DNA of 8,343 bases. It comes from an uncultured Bacilli bacterium. Lineage in GTDB: Bacteria > Bacillota_I > Bacilli_A > RF39 > UBA660. This document shows positions 1 to 6,766 of the stretch, in pieces (the first letter of the stretch is position 1; the number at the start of each line of letters is the position of its first letter). A program made the position numbers and the translations under genes. The stretch lies in the NCBI GenBank assembly GCA_944331725.1, contig CALVJE010000045.1:1-8343 (forward strand). Direction: 5' to 3'. Below the pieces are notes generated by a model, which worked only from the letters and a program-made list of their open reading frames with translations, did not search any database and was not told the origin of the DNA.

Positions 1-38
1 CCTGCAGGTCCTGCTCCTATAATAACAACATCATACAT
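1..38 (-). CDS. FAD/NAD(P)-binding oxidoreductase, N-terminus only (thioredoxin-reductase-like)
   Basis: Only the first 13 codons lie in the window, reading MYDVVIIGAGPAG on the minus strand. This is a beta strand followed by the GxGxxG loop that binds the ADP part of FAD in two-dinucleotide-domain flavoproteins. The exact wording (YDVVIIGAGPAG) is most typical of thioredoxin reductase, which passes electrons from NADPH to thioredoxin, but related flavoprotein reductases share it. The ATG is preceded by AGGTAGTGATAAT, which contains a GTGAT-type ribosome binding site. The gene is divergent from ylmH. The family-level call is secure; the thioredoxin reductase call is an inference from 13 residues. 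Confidence 0.72.
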   Translation of the reverse strand, partial: MYDVVIIGAGPA

Positions 39-74
39 ATTATCACTACCTATCCACATACATTGTACTATAAT

Positions 75-103
75 TTTAAAAAAAAATAAATATATGGTAA
101 AAT
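75..103 (+). promoter_or_regulatory. Candidate sigma-A promoter of ylmH with an extended -10
   Basis: TATGG followed by TAAAAT (98-103) resembles an extended -10 element, and a weak -35 (TTTAAA, 75-80) lies 17 bases upstream. Transcription would start at about 109-111, practically at the GTG/ATG start region of ylmH, so the message would be leaderless or nearly so. The -35 is poor and the region is A+T-rich, so this is only a candidate. Confidence 0.4.
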
Positions 104-118
104 GATAATGTGATTATT

Positions 119-796
119 ATGTATGAAGCAAAGAAAAATATTGATAAGTTAAAAAATGGAGAAGCTACTTTCTTTTTAGATCCTAATTTAGAAAAAGAGA
201 TAGTAAATAAATTTAAGGGTGATATTAATATATTTAGACCTTATGAAGAAGCTGAAAGGATAATTATTTATAAAGATTTAGAGCCTAGGGTTAGTCTATT
301 TAAAATAATTACTAAAGAGAAACTAAGACATCAAGATATTATGGGAAGTATTCTTTCTTTAAACATAAAAAAAGAAGTCTTAGGGGATATTATTGTAGAT
401 GATAATAATTATTATTTTTATATCTTAGAGTCTATGAATAATTATATTTTAAGTTATTTTAATAAAGTAAGAAATATTAATATGTCATTAGAAGAATTAC
501 CTCTTGATCATTTAAAAAATTATAAAAGAAAGTATAAAGAAATAATAGTAAATGTTAAAAGTAATAGAGTTGATTTAATAGTATCTAAACTAACTGGATT
601 ATCTAGAAGAGTTGTTAAAGAGATGATTAGTAATAAAGATATTATCTTAAATTATCAAGTTTTAACTAATAACTCTTATCAATTTAAAGAAAATGATATC
701 TTTAGTATTAGAGGATATGGAAAATATAAATATGTAGAAATTATTAATAAAACAAAAAAGAATAATTATTTAGTTAAGTGTTTAAAATACATTTAA
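119..796 (+). CDS. ylmH: YlmH-like S4-domain RNA-binding protein
   Basis: The protein matches the YlmH family across its length (225 aa from this ATG; B. subtilis YlmH is about 257 aa). The N-terminal and middle parts carry the family's FLDPxLEKEI, PYEEAERIIIY, HQDIMGSIL and LGDIIV segments. The C-terminal third is an S4 RNA-binding domain (about residues 148-205, with SRRVVKEMI and the GDIISVRG-like segment NDIFSIRGYGKYK). YlmH is a cytoplasmic, ribosome-associated factor; it has been linked to stalled large-subunit quality control and, by gene neighbourhood in other Firmicutes, to the division cluster. Here it stands alone, away from ftsZ/sepF/divIVA. A GTG nine bases upstream is in frame, but GTGAT at 110-114 looks like a short Shine-Dalgarno for the ATG, so I prefer the ATG. 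The gene ends in its own hairpin terminator and shares stop-codon bases with dedA. Confidence 0.88.
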   Translation: MYEAKKNIDKLKNGEATFFLDPNLEKEIVNKFKGDINIFRPYEEAERIIIYKDLEPRVSLFKIITKEKLRHQDIMGSILSLNIKKEVLGDIIVDDNNYYFYILESMNNYILSYFNKVRNINMSLEELPLDHLKNYKRKYKEIIVNVKSNRVDLIVSKLTGLSRRVVKEMISNKDIILNYQVLTNNSYQFKENDIFSIRGYGKYKYVEIINKTKKNNYLVKCLKYI

Positions 797-807
797 CTTG
801 TTTTTTT
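772..807 (+). terminator. Intrinsic terminator of ylmH
   Basis: AGTTAAGTGT (772-781) pairs with ACATTTAACT (789-798), ten base pairs with one G-U, around the loop TTAAAAT, and is followed by TGTTTTTTT. The stem includes the last ylmH codons and the TTAA shared by both stop codons, so it also covers the 3' end of dedA. On the minus strand the following bases are less T-rich, so termination in that direction would be weaker. Confidence 0.72.
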
Positions 808-1416
808 ATTCTTTTTTCTAAATCCAAACCAATAAACAACAAATGCTACAAAGATAATTACAAGAAGAATTAAAACAATATGAGAATAGTTATCCATAAT
901 ACTTAAAATATCTGTCCAATTCTCTCCTACAATAGAACCTACTACTATTAAAACTGTATTCCAAATTAGAGAACCTAATACTGTATATATTAAAAATTTA
1001 GGAATAGGCATTTCACTCATACCAGCAGGAATAGATATTAAACTTCTAACTATTGGAACAAATCTACAAAAGAAAACTGTTTTATTTCCTTTAGTATCAA
1101 ACCATTTATCTGCATTATCAATATCTTTTGCTTTTAATCTTAATACTTTACCTATCTTACCACTTATTATTCTTTTTAATCTTTCTTTATTAAAGATTTT
1201 ACCAATATAATATAAAACTATCGCTCCTATTAAAGAACCTAGGGTTGCAGCGATTATCATACCTACAACATTTAATTTTGTATAAGTAGTCATAAAACCA
1301 CCAAATAATAATATTACTTCTGATGGTATTGGGGGGAAGATATTTTCTATAGCGATTAATAGAAAAACTCCGATATATCCAAATTGATTCATAACCATTA
1401 ATATAAAATCTTGCAT
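793..1416 (-). CDS. DedA-family membrane protein (VTT domain)
   Basis: A 207-aa polytopic membrane protein with the DedA hallmarks. There is an N-terminal re-entrant segment with E24, the FPPIPSE motif (27-33) and a G-rich helix. The second half has FFCRFVPIVRSLISIPAG (R118, R124), the characteristic FxRFxPxxR...PAG motif, then GSLIWN (G149, W152). It ends with a transmembrane helix and a basic tail. Members of this family, such as UptA, have been shown to transport undecaprenyl phosphate or other lipids; the substrate here cannot be read from sequence. The start has a clear AGGAGA site. The gene has its own promoter overlapping the spoIVFB stop, so it is likely expressed independently of the sporulation operon upstream. 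It replaces the rplU-rpmA genes that follow spoIVFB in B. subtilis. Confidence 0.9.
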   Translation of the reverse strand: MQDFILMVMNQFGYIGVFLLIAIENIFPPIPSEVILLFGGFMTTYTKLNVVGMIIAATLGSLIGAIVLYYIGKIFNKERLKRIISGKIGKVLRLKAKDIDNADKWFDTKGNKTVFFCRFVPIVRSLISIPAGMSEMPIPKFLIYTVLGSLIWNTVLIVVGSIVGENWTDILSIMDNYSHIVLILLVIIFVAFVVYWFGFRKKNKKTS

Positions 1417-1442
1417 AAAACTCTCTCCTATCTGTCTTTACC

Positions 1443-1471
1443 ATTATAACATTTATAGTAGTTATAGTCAC
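1443..1471 (-). promoter_or_regulatory. Sigma-A-type promoter of dedA
   Basis: GTGACT-N17-TATAAT on the minus strand, with a TG just before the -10 (extended form). The -35 overlaps the TGA stop of spoIVFB. Transcription would begin about 20 bases before the AGGAGA ribosome binding site of dedA. Confidence 0.65.
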
Positions 1472-2232
1472 TTATTTTTGTATTTATTTTTTAAATATTC
1501 TTCTTCTAAGAAATATTTTTTATTTATCTTTAATAAATGATGATAATCTCTTTTAAAACTATTTTCATCAGAAACTATTTTACTCTTTTTAAACTTATAA
1601 TTGTATAGATATCTCTCTAAAAGGAATTTTTCTTTGTAGTAATTTGTTAATTTCTGTTCTTTTACTAATTTAATTAAAAGAAGAATAAATACTAAAATAA
1701 GATTTAAACTAGGGTTATATATAAATATTAAAAGAATTATAGTTAAAAGAAAATATGATAAGAGATAAATTATTTTAAAACTAAGGTTATAAGAAGTAAA
1801 ATAACATATAAAACAATGAAGTAGTCTTCCTCCATCTAAAGGATATATAGGTAAAAGATTAAAGATTAAGATACTATAATTAATGGTTGTTATATCTTGA
1901 TAGTAGTTAGTAAATATATTTAAAGATATTAAAATATAATAGCAGATAAGTTGCATAATAGGTCCCATTAATAAGACTAGTATTTCTTCTTTTAAAGAAC
2001 AATTTATAGCGTGAGAAAACTTAGAAATACCACCAAAGGGATAAAATACTATTTTTTCTGTAGGCCATTTAAAAAGTAAAGCGGTAAAGAAATGACCACA
2101 TTCGTGGACTAAAAGAAGAATAGATATTAAAAGAATAATTTGAAATCTAGCAGATAAAATAGCAAGAATAATAAATATATAACAACTCTTATCTATAGAT
2201 ATTTTATTTAAGATAGTCTTTATAACTAACAA
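1468..2232 (-). CDS. spoIVFB: Site-2-protease family intramembrane metalloprotease, SpoIVFB-like
   Basis: A 254-aa membrane protease of the M50 family. HECGH at residues 43-47 provides the two zinc histidines and the catalytic glutamate, at the same position as in B. subtilis SpoIVFB when translation starts at this TTG. The second motif, NLLPIYPLDGGR (125-136), supplies the third zinc ligand D133. Around these lie about six hydrophobic segments up to residue 190. In spore formers SpoIVFB sits in the outer forespore membrane and cuts pro-sigma-K. The C-terminal 65 residues are a charged Lys/Tyr/Glu-rich tail and do not look like the CBS domain of Bacillus SpoIVFB. The gene overlaps spoIVFA by 29 bases, implying coupled translation; GAAGG precedes the TTG by five bases. 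It ends with TGA. Confidence 0.88.
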   Translation of the reverse strand: MLVIKTILNKISIDKSCYIFIILAILSARFQIILLISILLLVHECGHFFTALLFKWPTEKIVFYPFGGISKFSHAINCSLKEEILVLLMGPIMQLICYYILISLNIFTNYYQDITTINYSILIFNLLPIYPLDGGRLLHCFICYFTSYNLSFKIIYLLSYFLLTIILLIFIYNPSLNLILVFILLLIKLVKEQKLTNYYKEKFLLERYLYNYKFKKSKIVSDENSFKRDYHHLLKINKKYFLEEEYLKNKYKNK

Positions 2233-2782
2233 AGTTACCTTCTTTTTGGAATGCTAAATAAATGGTATCATCTAAAGATTCTCCTATTAGGCTACCTTTT
2301 TCTATATAATCATACATATTAACATTACTATTTATATTGCCATAAAAAACATCTACCCCATTCATCTGTTGGACAATAACTGTTTTACCATATTTATCCT
2401 TATCTCCTATAAAAACAACAATACCACTATCTATTGCAGGAACTAAATAATTATTACTAACTGTTAATTTTACTCCATCTTCATATAAACTCTGATCAGA
2501 ATAAGTTAGTTTTTCAACAAAAGTTTGTGTTGTTTCATTATCTTCTTTACCTAAAAAATATTTATCATATAGTTCTTTAAAGTCTATAAATGGTAAAGAA
2601 GTATTATAAACATATTTATTAAACATTGCTTTAAAATCTGTATTAGTTTTAAAACCTATTAAGAGTATCAATGTAACTATAATGGTTAATAAAACTTTAG
2701 TTGTAACTTTATTTATAAATTTCTTAAAATTATTAGTATTATTATTCTCATTCTTTTTTTTATAAAATTTTGACTCTACCAT
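2204..2782 (-). CDS. spoIVFA: SpoIVFA-like membrane protein with degenerate LytM/M23 domain
   Basis: A 192-aa protein with a basic, Asn-rich cytoplasmic N-terminus, one transmembrane helix (about 29-44), and a C-terminal LytM/M23-type beta domain (about 105-192: SGIVVFIGDKDKYGKTVIVQ, then DVFYGNI and KGSLIGES). The zinc histidines of active M23 peptidases (HxxxD and HxH) are absent, so this is a binding or scaffold domain, as expected for SpoIVFA. In B. subtilis SpoIVFA anchors and restrains SpoIVFB and recruits BofA. Its position directly before and overlapping spoIVFB strongly supports the assignment. The start has a GGAGG site seven bases before the ATG. No confident promoter is visible in the 50 bases upstream: CATATAAT there resembles a sigma-E -10, but I see no matching -35. 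Confidence 0.83.
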   Translation of the reverse strand: MVESKFYKKKNENNNTNNFKKFINKVTTKVLLTIIVTLILLIGFKTNTDFKAMFNKYVYNTSLPFIDFKELYDKYFLGKEDNETTQTFVEKLTYSDQSLYEDGVKLTVSNNYLVPAIDSGIVVFIGDKDKYGKTVIVQQMNGVDVFYGNINSNVNMYDYIEKGSLIGESLDDTIYLAFQKEGNFVSYKDYLK

Positions 2783-2817
2783 ATCTATCCTCCATATATT
2801 AAATTATATGAAGAATT

Positions 2818-2850
2818 AAAAGAAAAAAGACATTAGTTAATATGTCTTTT
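2818..2850 (-). terminator. Intrinsic terminator of the mreCD unit
   Basis: On the minus strand AAAAGACAT pairs perfectly with ATGTCTTTT (nine base pairs, eight-base loop), followed by TTCTTTTAATTC. The left arm and loop contain the last codons and TAA stop of mreD. It separates mreCD from spoIVFA. The stem is A-T rich and the U-tract is interrupted by a C, so read-through is possible. Confidence 0.65.
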
Positions 2851-3333
2851 ATGTGGTAAATATTTACAAATTAAGTAAAGTATTTCACCATAGATTATAT
2901 TAAGTATTAAACTATTTCCTATTAAATATAAAATATTATTAATATTTATTGGAACAACATTAAATACTAGTAAAGATATAGCATATATTAAGTGATATAT
3001 AACTATTATTAAGATAATAAAGAAAAGTGTTGTTAACATATTAGATTCTAACTTTTTATATAAGTAAACTATTATTAAAGCTAGTAGTAAAAAGAAAATA
3101 GTATTAGCGAATAGTAAGTTAGTATAGAATAAATCATATAAAAAGCCTACTATTCCTACTAAAATATAATATTTATTTATCTGTTTCTTAAAGAAAGGAC
3201 AAATAATAATAAGGCTTACAATAGTAAAATATGGTGTAAATAGTGATAAATCATTTATCATATAGGGAAGAAAATTAGTAAGAATACCATCTAAGAAAAA
3301 AGATATTATAACAATAACTATTTGAAATATCAC
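2833..3333 (-). CDS. mreD: Rod-shape-determining membrane protein MreD
   Basis: A 166-aa, almost entirely hydrophobic protein with five or six predicted membrane segments, FLYDLFYTNLLFANTIFF in the middle (the conserved D-x-x-x-x-x-x-G/A region of MreD helices) and a short basic C-terminus. MreD is part of the Rod complex (MreB, MreC, MreD, RodA, PBP2) that directs side-wall peptidoglycan synthesis. The GTG start overlaps the mreC TGA stop as GTGA, and AAGGAGG lies seven bases upstream inside mreC, so the two are translated as a pair. Sequence conservation in MreD is low; the call rests on length, topology and this position. Confidence 0.87.
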   Translation of the reverse strand: MIFQIVIVIISFFLDGILTNFLPYMINDLSLFTPYFTIVSLIIICPFFKKQINKYYILVGIVGFLYDLFYTNLLFANTIFFLLLALIIVYLYKKLESNMLTTLFFIILIIVIYHLIYAISLLVFNVVPININNILYLIGNSLILNIIYGEILYLICKYLPHKRHIN

Positions 3334-4127
3334 TGTTTTTCCTCCTTAAGGATTGTAACATAGTGAATATTATTAAAATCTTGATTAGTCTTAATACCTA
3401 AAGTTTTACTTAATCCATATTTATCATTAGTAATAGTTTCTACTTCCCCTATATATATTCCTCTTGGAAACATACCACCTAAACCACTAGTTGTTACAAC
3501 ATCTCCAACATTTATCTCTACTCTACTATCAACTCCACTAATTTGTACTAAATCACTATCTTTATCATAACCACTTAAAATAGCGTTAGTCTCTCCTGTA
3601 GTTGTAGCGATGGATACAGATACCTTATTATTAACATCATTAGCAGTTATTAATTTTATTTCACTAGAAAAATTAGTAACTCTTTCTATTTTACCAATAA
3701 GACCATTTTTGGTAATGGCAACCATATTCTCTTTTAAACCATCTTTTTTTCCTTTATCTATTGTTAAAGTTTGATACCAATATCCTTTATTTCTAGTAAT
3801 GACAGTAGCGTTTACAACATCATAACCTGTTAAAGTTTGATTTAAATCTAGGGCATCACGTAATTGTTCTATTTCTTCTTCAAGATGAACATTTAGATTT
3901 TTTTGAATTACATAACTTTCTGTCAAATCTTCACCTTTATCATCATTTAAAGAAGTAAATGGTAACATCACTACTTTCATTATTAAAGATGATACATCTT
4001 TTAAATAGCTTTCTACAACAGTTTGTTTTCTATTTGATGAAAGTGAGTAAAATAGAATAAAAAAGGAACAAAAAATGACGATAATAATTATTATAATTTT
4101 CTTTTTCTTTTTATTTTTTCTATACAT
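3330..4127 (-). CDS. mreC: Rod-shape-determining protein MreC
   Basis: A 265-aa bitopic protein. It has a lysine-rich cytoplasmic start, one Ile-rich transmembrane helix (about 11-30), a predicted coiled coil (about 65-95, IQKNLNVHLEEEIEQLRDAL) and then the two MreC beta-barrel domains, with the family segments TVITRNKGYWYQTLTIDKG, GLKENMVAI, GLIGKIERV and GDVVTTSGLGGMFPRGIYIG. MreC scaffolds the elongasome outside the membrane and activates PBP2. I choose the ATG preceded by GAAAGGAAT. An in-frame TTG 51 bases upstream would add 17 residues, but that stretch is better explained as the gene's promoter. The gene lies immediately downstream of radC; mreB, which sits between radC and mreC in many Bacillota, is absent. 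Confidence 0.93.
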   Translation of the reverse strand: MYRKNKKKKKIIIIIIVIFCSFFILFYSLSSNRKQTVVESYLKDVSSLIMKVVMLPFTSLNDDKGEDLTESYVIQKNLNVHLEEEIEQLRDALDLNQTLTGYDVVNATVITRNKGYWYQTLTIDKGKKDGLKENMVAITKNGLIGKIERVTNFSSEIKLITANDVNNKVSVSIATTTGETNAILSGYDKDSDLVQISGVDSRVEINVGDVVTTSGLGGMFPRGIYIGEVETITNDKYGLSKTLGIKTNQDFNNIHYVTILKEEKQ

Positions 4128-4149
4128 ATTAATATTCCTTTCAAGATTT

Positions 4150-4178
4150 AGTATACCCGGTTGTTTACTTTTTTTCAA
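4150..4178 (-). promoter_or_regulatory. Strong sigma-A promoter of mreCD
   Basis: TTGAAA (4173-4178) and TATACT (4150-4155) on the minus strand with a spacer of exactly 17 bases: five of six matches to consensus in each box. The -35 abuts the TAA stop of radC. The predicted transcript begins about 16 bases before the mreC ATG and includes its GAAAGGAAT ribosome binding site. Confidence 0.78.
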
Positions 4179-4856
4179 TTATTCTAGTAAATTATTTTCT
4201 AAAAAACTGAAATATTTGTCATCACTAATAATTAAATGGTCATAAATAAGACAACCGTGCATCATACCTAACTTTACTAAATAAGTAGTAAATTCTATAT
4301 CTTTAGGACTAGGATTAACACTACCAGATGGATGATTGTGTAAACATACAATATAAGTAGCATTGTTTTTATAAGCTTCCTTAAATATTTCTCTTGGATG
4401 TACACTGCTTTTAGTCATAGTACCTTTAAATAATAATTTAGAAGCAAGGAGATTCTTTTTACTATCTAAATATAAAGCATAAAAGCATTCTTGTTTAATA
4501 CCATAAAAAAATGATTTACTATAATTATAAATACTAAGTGGATCTTTTAATTTAACTTTCAATTCTTCTTCACCTAGAAATATTCTTTTACCAAGTTCTA
4601 CTGTAGCAAGTATCTTTGCAGCTTTTACAGGTCCTATACCTTTTATCTTGGTAAGTTCTAGATAAGATAAATTAAGAAAGTTTTTCAAGTTACCTATTTC
4701 TTTTAAGAGTTCAAAAGCAAGTTCATTAGCATTAACATTTTTAACGCCTCCTTGAAGAATAATAGCAAGTAATTCACTAGTAGATAGACTACCAGCTCCT
4801 TTTTTTATCATCTTCTCTCTTGGTCTTTCAGTTTCTGGTATATCTTTTATTGTCAA
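4179..4856 (-). CDS. radC: RadC/YsxA family protein (HhH + JAB/MPN domain)
   Basis: A 225-aa protein. The N-terminal UPF0758 region (TIKDIPETERPREKMIKKG, LSTSELLAIIL) contains a helix-hairpin-helix (KIKGIGPVKAAKI, about 69-85). The C-terminal JAB/MPN-fold domain has the metal site HNHPSG (H173, H175) with D186 in PSPKD. The family's biochemical role is unsettled despite the DNA-repair name; in B. subtilis radC lies just before mreB. The start is a TTG eight bases after AGGGGG. A GTG three codons earlier overlaps that ribosome binding site, so it is less likely. I found only weak promoter-like sequence in the 33-base gap upstream, so it may be co-transcribed with the SpoIIB-like gene. Its stop directly adjoins the mreC promoter. 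Confidence 0.93.
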   Translation of the reverse strand: MTIKDIPETERPREKMIKKGAGSLSTSELLAIILQGGVKNVNANELAFELLKEIGNLKNFLNLSYLELTKIKGIGPVKAAKILATVELGKRIFLGEEELKVKLKDPLSIYNYSKSFFYGIKQECFYALYLDSKKNLLASKLLFKGTMTKSSVHPREIFKEAYKNNATYIVCLHNHPSGSVNPSPKDIEFTTYLVKLGMMHGCLIYDHLIISDDKYFSFLENNLLE

Positions 4857-4898
4857 AATTAACACCCCCTATTTATATTTTATACAGTATTTTAATTT

Positions 4899-5351
4899 TT
4901 ACTCTAAAACAAATTCCTGATAGTTAGCTAGTACTACTTCATTTATAGATAAAATTTCTTCATTATCTTTTGTATTATTAATTAATAAATCCATCTGTTC
5001 TAAAGTGGCTAAAAATTCTTTATTAGAAACACTCATTGTTTTAATGGTGGTATTAATATTTAAATCTTTATAAAGTTTTTCTAATTTTTCTAAGTTATTA
5101 CTATCTTTAGTAATAGAAAGATAAACTATGTAGTTAGCATCTTCTTTAGTAATCAGTTTAACATCTATATCTTTAGTAGCATTAGAAGCTTGTTCTAAAC
5201 TACTATATGATCCTTCCATTATAAAATAAAGGCTATTTACTTCTTTTACAACCTCACTACTTTCTAATTTATATTGTTCAAATAAAAAATTCCCAAGAAC
5301 TGATCCTAAAAGAATTGCCACTATCATTGTTACAAAAAAACTCTTTGTCAT
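4899..5351 (-). CDS. Small membrane-anchored SPOR-like protein in the SpoIIB position
   Basis: A 150-aa protein: a short cytoplasmic tip, one N-terminal transmembrane helix (about 5-23), and an outside domain. Residues 40-105 have the SPOR pattern: an aromatic beta strand (SLYFIMEGSYSS), a helix with conserved Ala (LEQASNATKDI), a second strand (ANYIVYLSI) and a second helix (LEKLEKLYKDL). SPOR domains bind denuded peptidoglycan glycans at septa. In B. subtilis the gene upstream of the maf-radC-mreB cluster is spoIIB, a SPOR protein of the sporulation septum, so both structure and position point to a SpoIIB counterpart. The similarity is too weak by eye to name it firmly. The ATG is preceded by GGTGATA. 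The gene is divergent from the lipoprotein gene. Confidence 0.72.
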   Translation of the reverse strand: MTKSFFVTMIVAILLGSVLGNFLFEQYKLESSEVVKEVNSLYFIMEGSYSSLEQASNATKDIDVKLITKEDANYIVYLSITKDSNNLEKLEKLYKDLNINTTIKTMSVSNKEFLATLEQMDLLINNTKDNEEILSINEVVLANYQEFVLE

Positions 5352-5450
5352 ATTATCACCGTCTTAATACTAACAAAGTTTTTATTATTTTTTTGTCGAA
5401 AGATGTAGTAAAATTCCAATAAAAGTGATAAATTAATAGTAGGAGGAATT

Positions 5451-5915
5451 ATGAAAAAGAAGATTTTATTATTTAGTGGTGTTTTTATTTTCTTAATTTT
5501 AGTTACAGGTTGTAGTAAAGAAAGTGAAAACTTAATTACTTGTACAAGGAGTATGAATCAAAATAACATTAAAACTAATCTTAAATACAACATTTCTTAT
5601 GATGGTGATTATGTTACAAGAATTAAGAGTATTGAAACAGTTGAGACTGATAGTCAAGATATTTTGGATAGTTATAAAACACAAATTGAGTCTATATACA
5701 GTCCATATAGTGATGTAGATTATTATGAATATAATGTTAAAGTAGAAGATAATAAATTAACATCTACTGTTGATATTAACTATGAAAAAGTAGATACTGA
5801 TAAATTACTTGAAATTGATTCTGCTAATGGACAATTAATAAAAGATGGTAAGATTAAAGTTAATGACATTAAAAGTGTTTATGAAAGCTTAGGTGCTATA
5901 TGTGAAAATGACTAG
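5451..5915 (+). CDS. Small lipoprotein, YehR/DUF1307-like
   Basis: A 154-aa secreted lipoprotein. Lys2-4, a hydrophobic core and the lipobox LVTGC place the lipidated cysteine at residue 21, so the mature protein of about 134 aa is held on the outer face of the membrane. The mature part alternates strands and turns (TNLKYNISYDGDYVTRI, DYYEYNVKVEDNKLTSTVDINYEKVD) and resembles the DUF1307 (YehR-like) family, of unknown function. Two further cysteines, near the start and end of the mature protein (TCTRS and AICEND), could form a disulfide. AGGAGG lies four bases before the ATG. The gene is alone on its strand between minus-strand genes and ends in a terminator that contains its stop codon. Confidence 0.85.
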   Translation: MKKKILLFSGVFIFLILVTGCSKESENLITCTRSMNQNNIKTNLKYNISYDGDYVTRIKSIETVETDSQDILDSYKTQIESIYSPYSDVDYYEYNVKVEDNKLTSTVDINYEKVDTDKLLEIDSANGQLIKDGKIKVNDIKSVYESLGAICEND

Positions 5916-5935
5916 AATTTCTAGTCTTTTATTTT
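5910..5935 (+). terminator. Terminator shared by convergent genes
   Basis: GACTAG (5910-5915) pairs with CTAGTC (5921-5926) around AATTT, followed on the plus strand by TTTTATTTTT. The left arm holds the TAG stop of the lipoprotein gene and the right arm the TAG stop of the opposing phosphoesterase gene. The U-tract favours plus-strand termination; on the minus strand only ATTTT follows. Confidence 0.68.
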
Positions 5936-6766
5936 TACTTTAATAACTTCTTTTATTTCATTATTCCTAATCGTATAGCCATCAATAGTTAAATTAGATT
6001 TAGTGTTTAGGATAGCAAAGCCAGGATAATATAACTCATTAAAATAACCGTTAGGTTGAATATCACTACAGCTAGTTATTTTCATATGTTGTCTTGTTTT
6101 TTTATATTTAAAGAAATGAGAATGGCCTCCTATTATAGTATCATAGTTATATAATGGCGGTACTAGTCTTGATGATTTTACTTCGTGTTCTAAAAATATT
6201 TTGTAATTATATATTTTTATATAACTTCCTCCATATCCTAAAGGAATTAAGTAACTAGTATTTAGTTCTTTCATTAAATCTATATTAGCTCTTTTAAATA
6301 ATTCATCGTGATTACCAAATATAATATAAGTTTTTAAGAAGTCAGGATAATAGTCATAGGCTCTTTGTAGATGATAATTGCATATCTGTTCAATTTCTTC
6401 TTGTGTATGTTTTTCTTGTTGATTAAAAGTATCAAAGAAATCTCCAAGATGAAAAACAATATTTATATCATTATCTTTAAAGTATTTATAAGCCATCTCT
6501 ATATAATAAAAATTATCTTTTTTACTACCTATATGAGTATCACTAATTAGTCCTACTCTAGATTCATTTAATTCTAATAGAAACTGTCTTTCTAAAAGTA
6601 AGTTATTAAACATTTCTTCTTTTTCTATAAAGTCTTTAATTCTTTTTCCATAATCTAATAATCCTAACATTTCACTTTGTGTATAATTATATTTATCTTT
6701 AATGTAATCAAAGTTATCTATAGTTAACTCACTAAGTATTAATCTATATTTATCACTTTTTTTCAC
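5921..6766 (-). CDS. Calcineurin-like metallophosphoesterase
   Basis: A 281-aa soluble protein with the full set of calcineurin-like phosphoesterase motifs in order: SDTHIG (D76, H78), HLGDFFD (D109), GNHDEL (N152, H153), EHE (H194) and GGHSHF (H215, H217). These bind two metal ions and hydrolyse a phosphoester; the substrate cannot be predicted. An N-terminal region of about 70 residues, helical and charged, precedes the catalytic fold and is not a signal peptide. The GTG start chosen follows AAAGGTGAT by four bases; another in-frame GTG three codons upstream lies inside that ribosome binding site. An extended -10 promoter lies just upstream. It is the last chromosomal gene before the tRNA-fragment junction. 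Confidence 0.87.
   Translation of the reverse strand: MKKSDKYRLILSELTIDNFDYIKDKYNYTQSEMLGLLDYGKRIKDFIEKEEMFNNLLLERQFLLELNESRVGLISDTHIGSKKDNFYYIEMAYKYFKDNDINIVFHLGDFFDTFNQQEKHTQEEIEQICNYHLQRAYDYYPDFLKTYIIFGNHDELFKRANIDLMKELNTSYLIPLGYGGSYIKIYNYKIFLEHEVKSSRLVPPLYNYDTIIGGHSHFFKYKKTRQHMKITSCSDIQPNGYFNELYYPGFAILNTKSNLTIDGYTIRNNEIKEVIKVKIKD

Noticed and set aside
1199..1471. 90-codon minus-strand frame overlapping the start of dedA
   Set aside because: It lies in another frame of dedA, has no ribosome binding site and reads as low-complexity Ile/Tyr/Arg sequence; the DedA frame has clear family motifs.
4128..4178. N-terminal extension of mreC from a TTG codon
   Set aside because: The stretch is explained by a near-perfect promoter, and the internal ATG has a proper ribosome binding site.
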